From a virus: 37,925 bases of DNA. Each line of letters opens with the position of its first letter. The stretch's first letter is position 1. Shown piece by piece: positions 15,576-22,594 of this stretch. The notes below the pieces were generated by a model. The model made no database searches, was not told where the DNA came from, and saw only the letters and a program-made list of their open reading frames with translations. A program made the position numbers and the translations under genes. The DNA is taken from positions 1 to 37,925 of IMG/VR virus record IMGVR_UViG_3300045051_000667. One strand, given 5' to 3'.

Positions 15576-15651
15576 CGCTTCTCTCCAGGTTGCGGTGTCA
15601 AGTGGCGGCCGGCGGTCTCATCACCCCGGCCGTTGCGATTCCATATAAGCG

Positions 15652-17838
15652 TTACCACTCCCAAAGTCCATACAGCTTGGCGACGTTTTTGCTGACGTTC
15701 GTGGGTTTTTCGCCCATCTCCTTGAAGATGCGCTGGGTCTCGTCTCGACACATGCGCGTCAGCATCACGGTGGTGGCATGGCGCGTGCCAAGCTTAATGC
15801 CTTCCAACTCAGCGGCGGCGTGGATGTCACCAACCGCCATAGGCTGGCCGTGCTTGCGCAGGATGTAAATGACGCTGTCGCGTCGTGTCATCTCAGCCGT
15901 GTTGCCACCGGCCTGCGGGCTGGGACCGTCGGCCCACTGCACGATGCACGTGGTGATCGGCGCGCCGCTCCGCTTCTTTCCGACTATCAATCCGGTCTTT
16001 AGCGCGAACTTGTGCCGGAACTGCCCCTCGTCGCGCGACTTGGTGACGTCGAACCAATTGTCGTGGATCTCGATCTCGGCGTCGGTGGCCGCGCGCAGCG
16101 CGCTCGAACCGCGGGCTCCGAGAGTCCGGTCCTTGCCGCTGTGGTGAACCCAGACGACGTTGGCCTTGAAGCCGTCGCGCAAGTGGTCGCCGTTGGCGAC
16201 CAGCTGGCTCATGTCCTGGGTAGAGTTCTCGTTGCCGCGCATGGTCCTGGCCAGCGTATCGATGACGATCATGCCGACGTCGACCTTGAGCGCCGCGATC
16301 TGCTTGCCCAGGGCGTCGACGTCCTCCGCCTTCGGATCGGACATCTCCGGGGTGGCCTTGACGACGTGGAAGTGGTCGCTGACGCCGTAGGTATCGGCCA
16401 GGGCCCGCAGCCGGCGGCGCACCGACCGCGGCGATTCGGCGGCGATGTAGACGACATGGCATTTCAGCGTCTTGCGGCCGCACCATTCCATGCCCATGGA
16501 CACGCGGTAGGCCAGGTCGAGCGTCACGAACGTCTTGCCGGCGCCGCTCTCGCCGTAGATGACGGTCACCGACTGGCGCCCCATCAGCCCCTCGACGAGC
16601 TCGTCGTCGAGATCGTCGTCGGTGGCCAGGAGCTCCGCCAGGGGGATCGGCCGGAACCGGTTGAACTTCGCCTGCGCCTTCTCGGCGGCCTGTTCGCGCT
16701 CTTTGGCCGCCAGCACCTCGTCGAAGTTGGCGGGATCCAGGAGGTTGATCGGATCCTTGGCGAACGCGTTGCTGATCGTGGTGCGCACGTAGCTGAACAG
16801 GCGGTTCTGGTCGTAGTGGGTGGTCTTCACCTTCTCGCCGTAGGCGCACAGGATCAGCGCCATGTCGCCTGGCGTGATGTGCAGATTGATCATGGTCATG
16901 CACAGCGCCATGTCTTTCGCTGAGGTGTCGTTGGGATCCGGCGGCCGCTTCGCGGCGGCGTAGAGGGCCTGGTTGGTGGTGACCAGCGCCCTGAGGCGCG
17001 CCGGCAGCTTGTCGGGCTTGGCCAGCACCTCGATCAGGTCGCCCTCTTGGATGTCGCCCAGGTCGACGCCGTGGCTGTCCTGTGGCGTCGGATCGGCGGG
17101 CCCGCCTTCCCGCAGGGCCAGGCTGCGGAGCTCCTCCAGCGTCGTCTTTGGCCCGCCGTCGAACCATACGTTGCCGAACGAGATCTCGCGCCCGGCCTTC
17201 CTTTTGGACGGCGTCGGCCAGTTCGTGGTGCCCGGCGTCCTGAACAGGTTCTTGATCGGGTGGGTGGCCGGGTCACCGCCCAGCGCCCTGGCGACGTCCT
17301 TGTAGAGGTTCTCGATCTCGATCGTGACGCGGTGGCGGTTGTTCGGCGTGATGAGGATCGGCTCGACGAGCTTGAAGATGACTTGCGCTCCGCCCCCTGT
17401 ATTGACAACGGCGAACGGCTGCACCGGGCCGTTGAGCAGGCCGTGTACAACCTGGCGGATGCGCATGCGCTCCTGGTCGATCGGCTTGTCCTTGTCAGGA
17501 TCCAGGTCGATGACGATGGCATTGATCTCGACGACGTCATCGCGAGCCGGGACACCGCGGGCACCGACGGGGCCGCTGACGAAATTGGGGATGTAGAAGA
17601 TGTTGTGCGGCTGCGTCTCGTTGAACCGCAAGAACGAGCGCAGCGCCTCTACTTCCTTGGCTTCGGTGATGTCGTAGGTGATCGCCCCGTGATAGCCGTT
17701 CACCGAGAAGGAGCACACGGTAACGCGGCCGTGTACCGCCATTTTGAGTAGGAAATTCGTTGCTAAATTTGCGTCACAAGCGGTCGCGTCGGGGTAACGG
17801 CTCTTGTAATCGCGGAATCCTGCTGTATTTTCAGCCAC
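15652..17838 (-). CDS. Primase-helicase fusion: AEP-like primase plus RecA-fold (RepA-type) helicase
   Basis: 728 residues from GTG 17838, chosen because AAAGGAGCAAGAC precedes it and the conserved region starts soon after. N-terminal archaeo-eukaryotic-type primase: INAIVIDLDPDKD (Asp111, Asp113), VVNTGGGAQVIFKL (about 145-157) and FRTPGTTNWPTPSKR (199-213). C-terminal RecA-like ATPase: Walker A YGESGAGKT (428-436), IAAESPRSVRRRLRAL, Walker B MIVIDTLAR (523-531), VVWVHHSGKD and GARGSSALRAATD (575-587), the order of AAA_25/RepA helicases. A short winged-helix-like tail ends the protein (ILRKHGQPMAVGDIHAAAEL). Unwinds and primes DNA for the family A polymerase. The stop codon lies in GGTAACGC. 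Confidence 0.9.
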   Translation of the reverse strand: MAENTAGFRDYKSRYPDATACDANLATNFLLKMAVHGRVTVCSFSVNGYHGAITYDITEAKEVEALRSFLRFNETQPHNIFYIPNFVSGPVGARGVPARDDVVEINAIVIDLDPDKDKPIDQERMRIRQVVHGLLNGPVQPFAVVNTGGGAQVIFKLVEPILITPNNRHRVTIEIENLYKDVARALGGDPATHPIKNLFRTPGTTNWPTPSKRKAGREISFGNVWFDGGPKTTLEELRSLALREGGPADPTPQDSHGVDLGDIQEGDLIEVLAKPDKLPARLRALVTTNQALYAAAKRPPDPNDTSAKDMALCMTMINLHITPGDMALILCAYGEKVKTTHYDQNRLFSYVRTTISNAFAKDPINLLDPANFDEVLAAKEREQAAEKAQAKFNRFRPIPLAELLATDDDLDDELVEGLMGRQSVTVIYGESGAGKTFVTLDLAYRVSMGMEWCGRKTLKCHVVYIAAESPRSVRRRLRALADTYGVSDHFHVVKATPEMSDPKAEDVDALGKQIAALKVDVGMIVIDTLARTMRGNENSTQDMSQLVANGDHLRDGFKANVVWVHHSGKDRTLGARGSSALRAATDAEIEIHDNWFDVTKSRDEGQFRHKFALKTGLIVGKKRSGAPITTCIVQWADGPSPQAGGNTAEMTRRDSVIYILRKHGQPMAVGDIHAAAELEGIKLGTRHATTVMLTRMCRDETQRIFKEMGEKPTNVSKNVAKLYGLWEW

Positions 17839-17905
17839 GTCTTGCTCCTTTGCTGGGTTGCGAGGCACGTCGAGCTCCTTCCGGCACGAGGGAGTGAGAA
17901 ACATG

Positions 17906-17937
17906 AAGGGCCGGCTGCGTGGTAACAGCCGGCCCTT
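17906..17937 (-). terminator. Strong hairpin between the small early genes and the primase-helicase
   Basis: Perfect 12-bp arms AAGGGCCGGCTG (17906-17917) and CAGCCGGCCCTT (17926-17937), loop of 8. It lies 14 bp after the stop of the zinc-ribbon gene and about 70 bp before the primase-helicase start, with a short T-containing run (CATGTTTCTC) on the minus strand. Probably terminates or attenuates the upstream small-gene operon. Confidence 0.6.
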
Positions 17938-17951
17938 TGCACTTTGCCCTC

Positions 17952-18152
17952 TTACGGCAGGACTCTCAATAGCAGTTCTTCGGCGCCGTAGACTGTCGGC
18001 TCGCCGCACGCCTCGCACTCGTATCCGCGGGCGTCTGGCTCGACATTGGTCTGCTCGTTGCCGCACGTCAGACACAGCCCGGGGTCGTCGAGCGTCATGC
18101 GGTGGCGCTCGCACGCCTGCATGATCCGCTCAACTGTTATCGACGGGTGCAC
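17952..18152 (-). CDS. Small zinc-ribbon protein
   Basis: 66 residues from GTG 18152, chosen because GGGAGGTGGTC precedes it; longer in-frame starts (18179, 18230) overlap the upstream gene more. Sequence begins MHPSITVERIMQACERHRMT and holds a four-Cys zinc site: CLTCG then, after about 15 residues, YECEACGEPTVYGAEELLL. A common small phage protein; binding of DNA, RNA or protein is unknown. Overlaps the previous gene by 23 bp. Confidence 0.75.
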   Translation of the reverse strand: MHPSITVERIMQACERHRMTLDDPGLCLTCGNEQTNVEPDARGYECEACGEPTVYGAEELLLRVLP

Positions 18153-18465
18153 GACCACCTCCCAAGCGTTTAAACGCATCCTTGCCCTCCTCCGACTGCG
18201 CCCAGGCCGCAGCTTCCTCGTCGGTGGCATCGAACTCGCCGTCGATCAAGCGCATGCGCAAATGGTGGGCGGCCAAGCGCTCGCGCTCCGTCATGCCGGG
18301 CTCGCCGACGACGGCCGCCAGGATCTCGGCCAGCACCATCTGCGGCAGGGCATGCGGGCTGAAGAACTCGTTGAACTCGTTGGCTTCGGCGCGCTTGGCG
18401 AGCGCCTCGAACTTGGCGGCACGCAGCGCGTCGGCCAGCTTCTGCGACGTCGGCATCGTGGTCAT
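18130..18465 (-). CDS. Hypothetical small acidic helical protein
   Basis: 111 residues, ATG 18465 after AGGAGGGACGA and overlapping the XRE gene stop by ATGA. Ala/Glu-rich and almost entirely helical (SQKLADALRAAKFEALAKRA; MTERERLAAHHLRMRLIDGE; ATDEEAAAWAQSEEGKDAF). No catalytic motif. GCGTTTAAACGC at 18168-18175 codes Phe-Lys-Arg near its end, 16 bp before the next start. Confidence 0.6.
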   Translation of the reverse strand: MTTMPTSQKLADALRAAKFEALAKRAEANEFNEFFSPHALPQMVLAEILAAVVGEPGMTERERLAAHHLRMRLIDGEFDATDEEAAAWAQSEEGKDAFKRLGGGRAPVDNS

Positions 18466-18725
18466 TCGTCCCTCCTGGCGGCGGTGATCACCCAGCCAAG
18501 GGCGCCGAGTAGGCGCACGATCGTCTCCAGCCGGGGAAAGCGTGTCTGGCCGGAAGCGATGTTGCTGACCGTGCTGCTGGCCACCGCCGCCTTCTGGGCG
18601 ATGGCCGTATAGGTCGTCTTGGCGCGCAGGAGCTCCTCCTGCACCAGCTTCGTGGCGGCCATGCTGTCGGTCAGCGTGACCAGCGAGCGCGTGCCGGGAA
18701 GCAGCCTTGTGACGGTGGCGCTCAT
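18462..18725 (-). CDS. Cro/XRE-like helix-turn-helix regulator
   Basis: 87 residues; start overlaps the preceding stop by ATGA. The HTH spans about 40-75: YTAIAQKAAVASSTVSNIAS then GQTRFPRLETIVRLLGALGW, the XRE/Cro pattern with recognition helix ASSTVSNIASG. Small size and early position suggest a repressor or anti-repressor acting on phage promoters; the GTAACGC palindromes and GCGTTTAAACGC sites are candidate targets, which the sequence alone cannot settle. Confidence 0.75.
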   Translation of the reverse strand: MSATVTRLLPGTRSLVTLTDSMAATKLVQEELLRAKTTYTAIAQKAAVASSTVSNIASGQTRFPRLETIVRLLGALGWVITAARRDE

Positions 18726-18931
18726 TTGCGCGCCTCCGCAGCCATGACACGGCTGAATGACTTCACCACTATCTTGTCGGCGTAGATGTTGAGGGCGTTG
18801 GCCCAGATCGGCGCCGCCTGGGTGTCGAGGCGCCGATCGAGCAGCAATTGCAGCCCCTTGGCGGCATCCTTCTCGGTGAGCGGATGGCTGGTCGTGAATT
18901 CGATCACGAGACGATTCTTGCGTCGCTTCAT
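18722..18931 (-). CDS. Small conserved hypothetical protein
   Basis: 69 residues, coupled by ATGA to the XRE gene. MKRRKNRLVIEFTTSHPLTE begins with a basic patch and a beta strand, followed by a helix (KDAAKGLQLLLDRRLD) and a strand (DKIVVKSFSRVM), a beta-alpha-beta arrangement. No known function; co-transcription with the regulator is likely. Confidence 0.55.
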   Translation of the reverse strand: MKRRKNRLVIEFTTSHPLTEKDAAKGLQLLLDRRLDTQAAPIWANALNIYADKIVVKSFSRVMAAEARK

Positions 18932-18932
18932 C

Positions 18933-19169
18933 TCAGTCGCCCTCCGCCTCGCCGACCGGCCACAGGTTGGCCACCTCGCGGGTGACGCCGCCGGCGCGCA
19001 CGTGGGTCACCGGCTCGTCGCTCTCGACGCTGCGCCAGTGGCGCACGGCGGTCCATCGGAACGCCAGATCGCGGCCGTAATCGTCGGCCTCGTCCTGGCT
19101 GGCAAATCGCAGGGAATTGCCCGCCCAGGTGCCGGTGGAATCGGCCTGCACTTCTACTTGGTAGCTCAT
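18933..19169 (-). CDS. Small conserved phage protein (MSYQVEVQAD family)
   Basis: 78 residues. ATG 19169 follows AACCTGGAGA-AAACGCA, the start-associated element, and overlaps the preceding stop (ATGA). The sequence MSYQVEVQADSTGTWAGNSL, RFASQDEADDYGRDLAFRW and VESDEPVTH looks like a small alpha/beta protein seen in many phages of GC-rich hosts. Function unknown. Confidence 0.6.
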   Translation of the reverse strand: MSYQVEVQADSTGTWAGNSLRFASQDEADDYGRDLAFRWTAVRHWRSVESDEPVTHVRAGGVTREVANLWPVGEAEGD

Positions 19170-19360
19170 TGCGTTTTCTCCAGGTTCTTGAGGCGGTCGG
19201 ACACCGCCAGGATTTGCTGTGACAGCTTGTCGGCGGCGACCTTGAGGATGGCGGCGCCGTGCGGCGATAGTGGCCGCTTGTCGAACTTGGCGAGGAGCGC
19301 GAACCACTCCTCGCCGGTGAGCGTCACGGTGACGTCGGTTTTTCCAAATCGATCAGGCAT
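19166..19360 (-). CDS. Small hypothetical protein
   Basis: 64 residues, ATG 19360 preceded by AACCTGGAGA (9-base spacing) lying inside the end of the upstream gene. DVTVTLTGEEWFALLAKFDK is a strand-helix, then a long helix AAILKVAADKLSQQILAVSD ending in a Lys-rich tail. No motif recognised. Confidence 0.55.
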   Translation of the reverse strand: MPDRFGKTDVTVTLTGEEWFALLAKFDKRPLSPHGAAILKVAADKLSQQILAVSDRLKNLEKTQ

Positions 19361-19366
19361 TGCTTT

Positions 19367-19546
19367 TCATCTCCAGGTTCCTTGCAGTTTTCGGATGTCG
19401 ACCTCAAGCAAGAGGCGCTCAAGGTATTCCCTACGCCAGCCGTGGCTGCGCAGGATGAGGGCGATGGCATTGTGCAAGTGCCGGTCGCTCATCTGCGAGA
19501 CCAGCACCGTGGTGCCATCGCGACAGGTCCACACGGTGTCGCGCAT
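19367..19546 (-). CDS. Small conserved phage protein (WTCRDG motif)
   Basis: 59 residues read directly from the minus strand: MRDTVWTCRDGTTVLVSQMS then DRHLHNAIALILRSHGWR and a basic helix to the end. The pattern WT-RDG----h--M-D-HL-NAI-hh recurs in small phage proteins. ATG 19546 lies 5 bp after the RHH gene's stop. Its last codons (Gly-Thr-Trp-Arg-stop) are written by the start-associated element that serves the next gene, so the element is both coding and signal here. Function unknown. Confidence 0.65.
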   Translation of the reverse strand: MRDTVWTCRDGTTVLVSQMSDRHLHNAIALILRSHGWRREYLERLLLEVDIRKLQGTWR

Positions 19547-19550
19547 CGGA

Positions 19551-19730
19551 TCACAGCACCGCCCCTCGCCGCCGCTCGTTGGCCTCGCGCTTCTTCAATT
19601 CGGCGAGGACGGCCGCGCGGACGAAGGCCGATTTGACCTCGCCGCCCTTTAGAACCTTGGCGATGCGCTGCCAGACTTCGGGCTGAATGCGAACCGTCAT
19701 CGGCTTGGTGAAAGACTCGTTTGTCTGCAT
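19551..19730 (-). CDS. Ribbon-helix-helix DNA-binding protein
   Basis: 59 residues from ATG 19730 (AAAGGAGGGCGCACGCA upstream); an in-frame ATG at 19757 would put the ribosome site inside the gene. KPMTVRIQPEVWQRIAKVLK is a strand-helix of the Arc/MetJ/CopG fold, followed by a second helix SAFVRAAVLAELKKREANER. Such proteins usually repress their own promoter as dimers on short tandem sites; the upstream gap holds the repeats TACGTACG and TACGTGCG (see 19758-19795). Likely early regulator. Confidence 0.7.
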   Translation of the reverse strand: MQTNESFTKPMTVRIQPEVWQRIAKVLKGGEVKSAFVRAAVLAELKKREANERRRGAVL

Positions 19731-19740
19731 TGCGTGCGCC

Positions 19741-19785
19741 CTCCTTTCAGAACGCACGTATTACATAGCGTACGTAGGTTAGGAT
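19741..19785 (-). promoter_or_regulatory. Candidate RHH autoregulatory site
   Basis: In the gap before the RHH gene the minus strand reads CCTACGTACGCTATGTAATA followed by CGTGCG, which gives two near-identical octamers, TACGTACG and TACGTGCG, 16 bp apart centre to centre, around a TATGTAAT that could serve as a -10. Tandem octamers fit RHH operators, but binding is inference. Confidence 0.35.
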
Positions 19786-19795
19786 TGCCATAGCC

Positions 19796-20434
19796 TCATG
19801 TTGCCTGGCAGACGAAGGGACTGTCGCAGCAATTGCACGTTGCGTCGAAGTCGGGCCGCGCGACGCGCACCTTCATCGGCGGCACACAGCCGCACTCCCA
19901 CAGCTTGAGCCGCGATCCGGATCCGGCGCCGCGCGACTTGCCGCCCTTGGTGCCGAAGCCGGCGCCGCACGGCTTGATGTGCATGGCGGCGCCGTTGGGG
20001 CGCGCGACCAGCGGCAGCGGCGCGCCGTCCACCGGCCTGGGCAGGCGCACGATGGCGTTGCGGATGTCGGGTGCAAAATGCGCCCAGGTGTAGTTGGTGC
20101 CGGCCGCCTTCACGCAGCGCAGCCCCAGGCGGTCGCAGGCCTCGTGCCATTCCTTGCGGTGGCCGGCCTCCCAGCCGGCGAGCACGTGGCCGAGCTCGTG
20201 CAGCGTGGTGCCGGCCAGCTGCACGATCGATTCCTGGTGCAGCGCATTGATGGCGACGAAGGGCACCGCCTCGCCCGGCTTGGCGTTCCACCTATCGAAA
20301 TATGTGATGCCGCGGGTGCCGTCGGGCGCATTGCCGTAGCAAAGCTTGACGGCGCGGACCTTGTCCTGGTCGGCGCTGCTCAGCTTGGCGGCGGCAACGT
20401 CGGCGATTGCGGTAACGAATTCTTCGTGGGTCAT
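19796..20434 (-). CDS. SprT-like zinc metalloprotein (HELGH)
   Basis: 212 residues, ATG 20434 after CTGGAGTTTTGTCCC. The zinc-protease motif TTLHELGHVLAGWEAGHRKE (about 77-96) has HExxH as HELGH, with a later EWHEACDRLGL giving the third ligand region typical of SprT-like domains. A C-terminal zinc ribbon has ECGC, then DATCNCCDSPFVC. SprT/Spartan-type domains cleave or bind DNA-associated proteins; phage copies are common but poorly studied. Sits downstream of an operator-like region with a GTTTAAAC site and a GTAACGC palindrome. May act on host DNA-bound proteins or DNA-protein crosslinks (inference). Confidence 0.8.
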   Translation of the reverse strand: MTHEEFVTAIADVAAAKLSSADQDKVRAVKLCYGNAPDGTRGITYFDRWNAKPGEAVPFVAINALHQESIVQLAGTTLHELGHVLAGWEAGHRKEWHEACDRLGLRCVKAAGTNYTWAHFAPDIRNAIVRLPRPVDGAPLPLVARPNGAAMHIKPCGAGFGTKGGKSRGAGSGSRLKLWECGCVPPMKVRVARPDFDATCNCCDSPFVCQAT

Positions 20435-20460
20435 GGGACAAAACTCCAGTTGTCCGTTGC

Positions 20461-20494
20461 GTTTAAACGATCAGGTAACGCATTATGCGTTACC
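20461..20494 (-). promoter_or_regulatory. Operator-like region before the SprT-like gene: GTTTAAAC site plus GTAACGC palindrome
   Basis: GCGTTTAAACGA (core 20461-20468) lies 27 bp before the SprT-like start, followed 5 bp away by a 21-bp perfect inverted repeat (20474-20494): arms GGTAACGCAT and ATGCGTTACC around a single T. The 69-bp gap between two minus-strand genes holds nothing else. Both dispersed motif families meet here, which argues for regulatory use. Confidence 0.55.
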
Positions 20495-20503
20495 CGTCAA
20501 CGG

Positions 20504-20779
20504 CTATTTGCGGTCGGCCAGCCATTTCCTGCACTGCGCGCGGAGTTGGTCGGCGAAACTTTCGCTGTCCTTCATGCGGCCAAGGACGTAGCCGCAATGC
20601 GTGGCGTTCCAGGTGTCGATCTGGCGCTCCCACCCACGCGTGTTGTACTCGGTCAGCCAACGCAGGCCGGCGAACAGGACGAAGGGACTGAGCAGGAGCA
20701 CGATCGCCGAAGCGAGCAGCGATTTGCGGATCAGCTTGCCGGCAGCTGCGGCAAACTCGCGGATCAATGCGTCGCTCAT
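20504..20779 (-). CDS. Single-span small membrane protein
   Basis: 91 residues, ATG 20779 overlapping the previous stop by ATGA. MSDALIREFAAAAGKLIRKS precedes one hydrophobic helix (LLASAIVLLLSPFVLFAGL, about 21-39); the remaining 50 residues are soluble with two Cys (THCGYVLG, RAQCRKWLADRK). Topology N-in/C-out is likely from the positive residues before the helix. Early-region membrane proteins of this size sometimes block superinfection or act as inhibitors, but nothing here proves it. Confidence 0.6.
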   Translation of the reverse strand: MSDALIREFAAAAGKLIRKSLLASAIVLLLSPFVLFAGLRWLTEYNTRGWERQIDTWNATHCGYVLGRMKDSESFADQLRAQCRKWLADRK

Positions 20780-21012
20780 TGCTCGATCCCCGTCGGTGCG
20801 GCGCGGCGCGCCTTGGCGTGGTCCATCAGGCGGATGATCTGCCGATCGACGTTGGCAGCGTTCACGCCCAGGGCGGCGAGCGCATCGACGACGCCCTGGC
20901 CGTGATAGACCACGCCGTAGTCGTCGGCGTTGGAATTGGCCATGAGCATGTCGGCGTAGTGCCGCATGGCCGCGCGCACCTTGTCGGTTTGCGTTGGTGT
21001 CAGTTTCAGCAT
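20776..21012 (-). CDS. Small hypothetical protein
   Basis: 78 residues. ATG 21012 follows AACCTGGAGA-CCACA, so the longer frame to 21084 is rejected. Helical: LTPTQTDKVRAAMRHYADML, a polar turn (NADDYGVVYHGQG), then VVDALAALGVNAANVDRQII. Coupled by ATGA to the membrane-protein gene after it. No motif recognised. Confidence 0.55.
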   Translation of the reverse strand: MLKLTPTQTDKVRAAMRHYADMLMANSNADDYGVVYHGQGVVDALAALGVNAANVDRQIIRLMDHAKARRAAPTGIEQ

Positions 21013-21080
21013 TGTGGTCTCCAGGTTGTCGGCTGAATTGCCGCCACAGGCGCCGGCGTGCCGGCGCCTCAAGCAGGAAT

Positions 21081-21272
21081 TCAAAGATCCGGGTCGTAGT
21101 CGCCCCGCCCGTCCCGGCGGTCGAACGCATCGCCGATGCGCGCGTCGATCACCGCATTGAGGAGCTCGATGAGCTTGGCCGCCTTCTCGGCGGCGCGGGG
21201 AACGCCGATGATGCTCGCTTCGATGAAGTCCGCCAGGGCGTCTTCGGCGTTGCCGATTTCACGGTAGCTCAT
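21081..21272 (-). CDS. Small acidic hypothetical protein
   Basis: 63 residues from ATG 21272, overlapping the upstream stop by ATGA; no start-associated element here, consistent with translational coupling. EIGNAEDALADFIEASIIG, then AEKAAKLIELLNAVIDARIG, then an Asp/Arg tail (FDRRDGRGDYDPDL). Probably a helical hairpin. Function unknown. Confidence 0.55.
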   Translation of the reverse strand: MSYREIGNAEDALADFIEASIIGVPRAAEKAAKLIELLNAVIDARIGDAFDRRDGRGDYDPDL

Positions 21273-21658
21273 TTGTGTGCCTCGACGAAGGCGGTGTTGA
21301 TCGCCGGCACGCTGTCGAGCATGCGGCGCACTTCCCTGGTGCCCTTGCGCTCGCAGGCGGCATCGAGCCAACGCTGCGCCTCGCGGCGCCAATCGCGGAT
21401 CACCTCGCGGTAGGCCGCGGGATGGCGCACGTAGCGCTCCAACATGAGCGGACCGAGGTCGGTCAGGCGATAGCCCGATGCGAAGTCCGCCAGGATGCGC
21501 GGCCGCGTGTCGCCGGGCTCGCATTGCAGCACGAACGGCCGCATGTCGCCGGTCTCCAGGCCGAGCTCCAGCTGCACGCGATAGCCCTCGCGTTGTTCCA
21601 GCTTTGGTTCATCGGCGCCCTTGGCGAAAGTCGGCACCAGGAATTTACACCTACGCAT
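21269..21658 (-). CDS. Hypothetical protein of the small early block
   Basis: 129 residues; ATG 21658 after AACCTGGAGA-GAAAA. MRRCKFLVPTFAKGADEPKL, a strand YRVQLELGLETGDMRPFVLQ, then helices including WRREAQRWLDAACERKGTRE. Resembles a small alpha/beta protein with an exposed Arg-rich helix. No family recognised. Confidence 0.55.
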   Translation of the reverse strand: MRRCKFLVPTFAKGADEPKLEQREGYRVQLELGLETGDMRPFVLQCEPGDTRPRILADFASGYRLTDLGPLMLERYVRHPAAYREVIRDWRREAQRWLDAACERKGTREVRRMLDSVPAINTAFVEAHK

Positions 21659-21705
21659 TTTTCTCTCCAGGTTTTTGGTCTCATCAGCGCCGGCCTCACC
21701 GGCGG

Positions 21706-21722
21706 ACCGGGCAAAGCCCGGT
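21706..21722 (-). terminator. Short intercistronic hairpin
   Basis: Perfect 7-bp arms ACCGGGC/GCCCGGT around AAA, 7 bp after the stop of the 82-residue gene and before the next start; a second weaker GC stem (GCCGGCCTCACCGGC) lies beside it. Together they fill most of the 70-bp gap. Possible partial terminator or mRNA processing site. Confidence 0.4.
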
Positions 21723-21728
21723 TTCGAC

Positions 21729-21977
21729 CTATGCAACGCCCCATGAAGTGTCGCGGGCGCGGCGCACGCGGCCGATGTCATCGACATAAAGCGGCGTGCA
21801 ATGCGGCCCGTCGGCGAGCACCCAGCGGTGCGCATATTCCCAGCCGACGCGCGTGAATTCCTGGTTCGCGTCGGCCACCGCGACAGCGGCCGCCAATTCG
21901 GCCTCGCTCATCTCGTGCAGCATCGACCAGCACAAGCGGCCGTCGGCGTTGCGGTTCCTATCTTCGATAACGTACAT
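21729..21977 (-). CDS. Small hypothetical protein
   Basis: 82 residues, ATG 21977 after AACCTGGAGA-GACTGAA. MYVIEDRNRNADGRLCWSML, HEMSEAELAAAVAVADANQE and YAHRWVLADGPHCTPLYVDD: a compact alpha/beta protein with two Cys. GCGTTAC lies 25 bp upstream (22002-22008), beside the start-associated element. Function unknown. Confidence 0.55.
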   Translation of the reverse strand: MYVIEDRNRNADGRLCWSMLHEMSEAELAAAVAVADANQEFTRVGWEYAHRWVLADGPHCTPLYVDDIGRVRRARDTSWGVA

Positions 21978-22012
21978 TTCAGTCTCTCCAGGTTAGGATT
22001 GCGTTACACCTA

Positions 22013-22594
22013 TCACGCCAGGCATGCAACGTGATAGGCGCTGACCGCGTCGGCGGTCGCCAATGTGCGGTTGGCGCGGTTGCCGGCGACATATTCGCAC
22101 CATGAATTCCACCAATGGCGGGAACCGCCGGTTCGCGCGCACAGCGCGACATAGGAAGCGATTTTCCGCCGCCGCGTTTCGGGCTTCACGGATTTGGCCA
22201 ATTTCAGAGCGGACTCGGCCATGCCGAGGCGCTTCAAATTGTGGCCGTCCAGGCATGCGACTTCGTGGCCGCATATCTGAGCGATGAACGCGGCTTTCAC
22301 GATGCCAAGCCCGGGAATGGATGTGAGCACATCCACCGCCGCGGCCGCATCGGGCGCTTCGGCCACCGCCAAGCGCAACTCAGACGCGTGCGCCAAGGCG
22401 TAACGGTAGCCTTCGCGCTTGGAACCGAACAACCATTTGCTGTCGGCGCCGTTCAAGCGAATATCGGCCATTTGGCCGCCGACAGATCGCAGCGGCTGGC
22501 GAATGGTGCATAGGACGAATGCGACAACGTCGCAAAAGCCCTGGTCCGATGCGAGCGCATGCGCTCGCATCAATGGCATGTCGCGGTCGTACAT
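22013..22594 (-). CDS. HhH-GPD-like DNA-repair-fold protein
   Basis: 193 residues, ATG 22594 after AGGAGCGGGTC; the first gene leftward from the control region. Residues 90-120 read LTSIPGLGIVKAAFIAQICG then HEVACLDGHNL. This matches the helix-hairpin-helix plus catalytic-Asp layout of endonuclease III-type glycosylases (LPGVG-KTA ... VDTH): HhH at 93-98, candidate catalytic Asp116. The Lys (100) is one position later than in bifunctional glycosylases, so lyase activity is uncertain. No iron-sulphur cluster at the C-terminus. Could recognise modified or damaged bases, or be a structural DNA-binding relative. Confidence 0.65.
   Translation of the reverse strand: MYDRDMPLMRAHALASDQGFCDVVAFVLCTIRQPLRSVGGQMADIRLNGADSKWLFGSKREGYRYALAHASELRLAVAEAPDAAAAVDVLTSIPGLGIVKAAFIAQICGHEVACLDGHNLKRLGMAESALKLAKSVKPETRRRKIASYVALCARTGGSRHWWNSWCEYVAGNRANRTLATADAVSAYHVACLA

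Noticed and set aside
15600-15651. Promoter suggested by TTGACA on the minus strand near 15600
   Set aside because: No -10 at suitable distance and the position falls at the ribosome site of the 100-residue gene.
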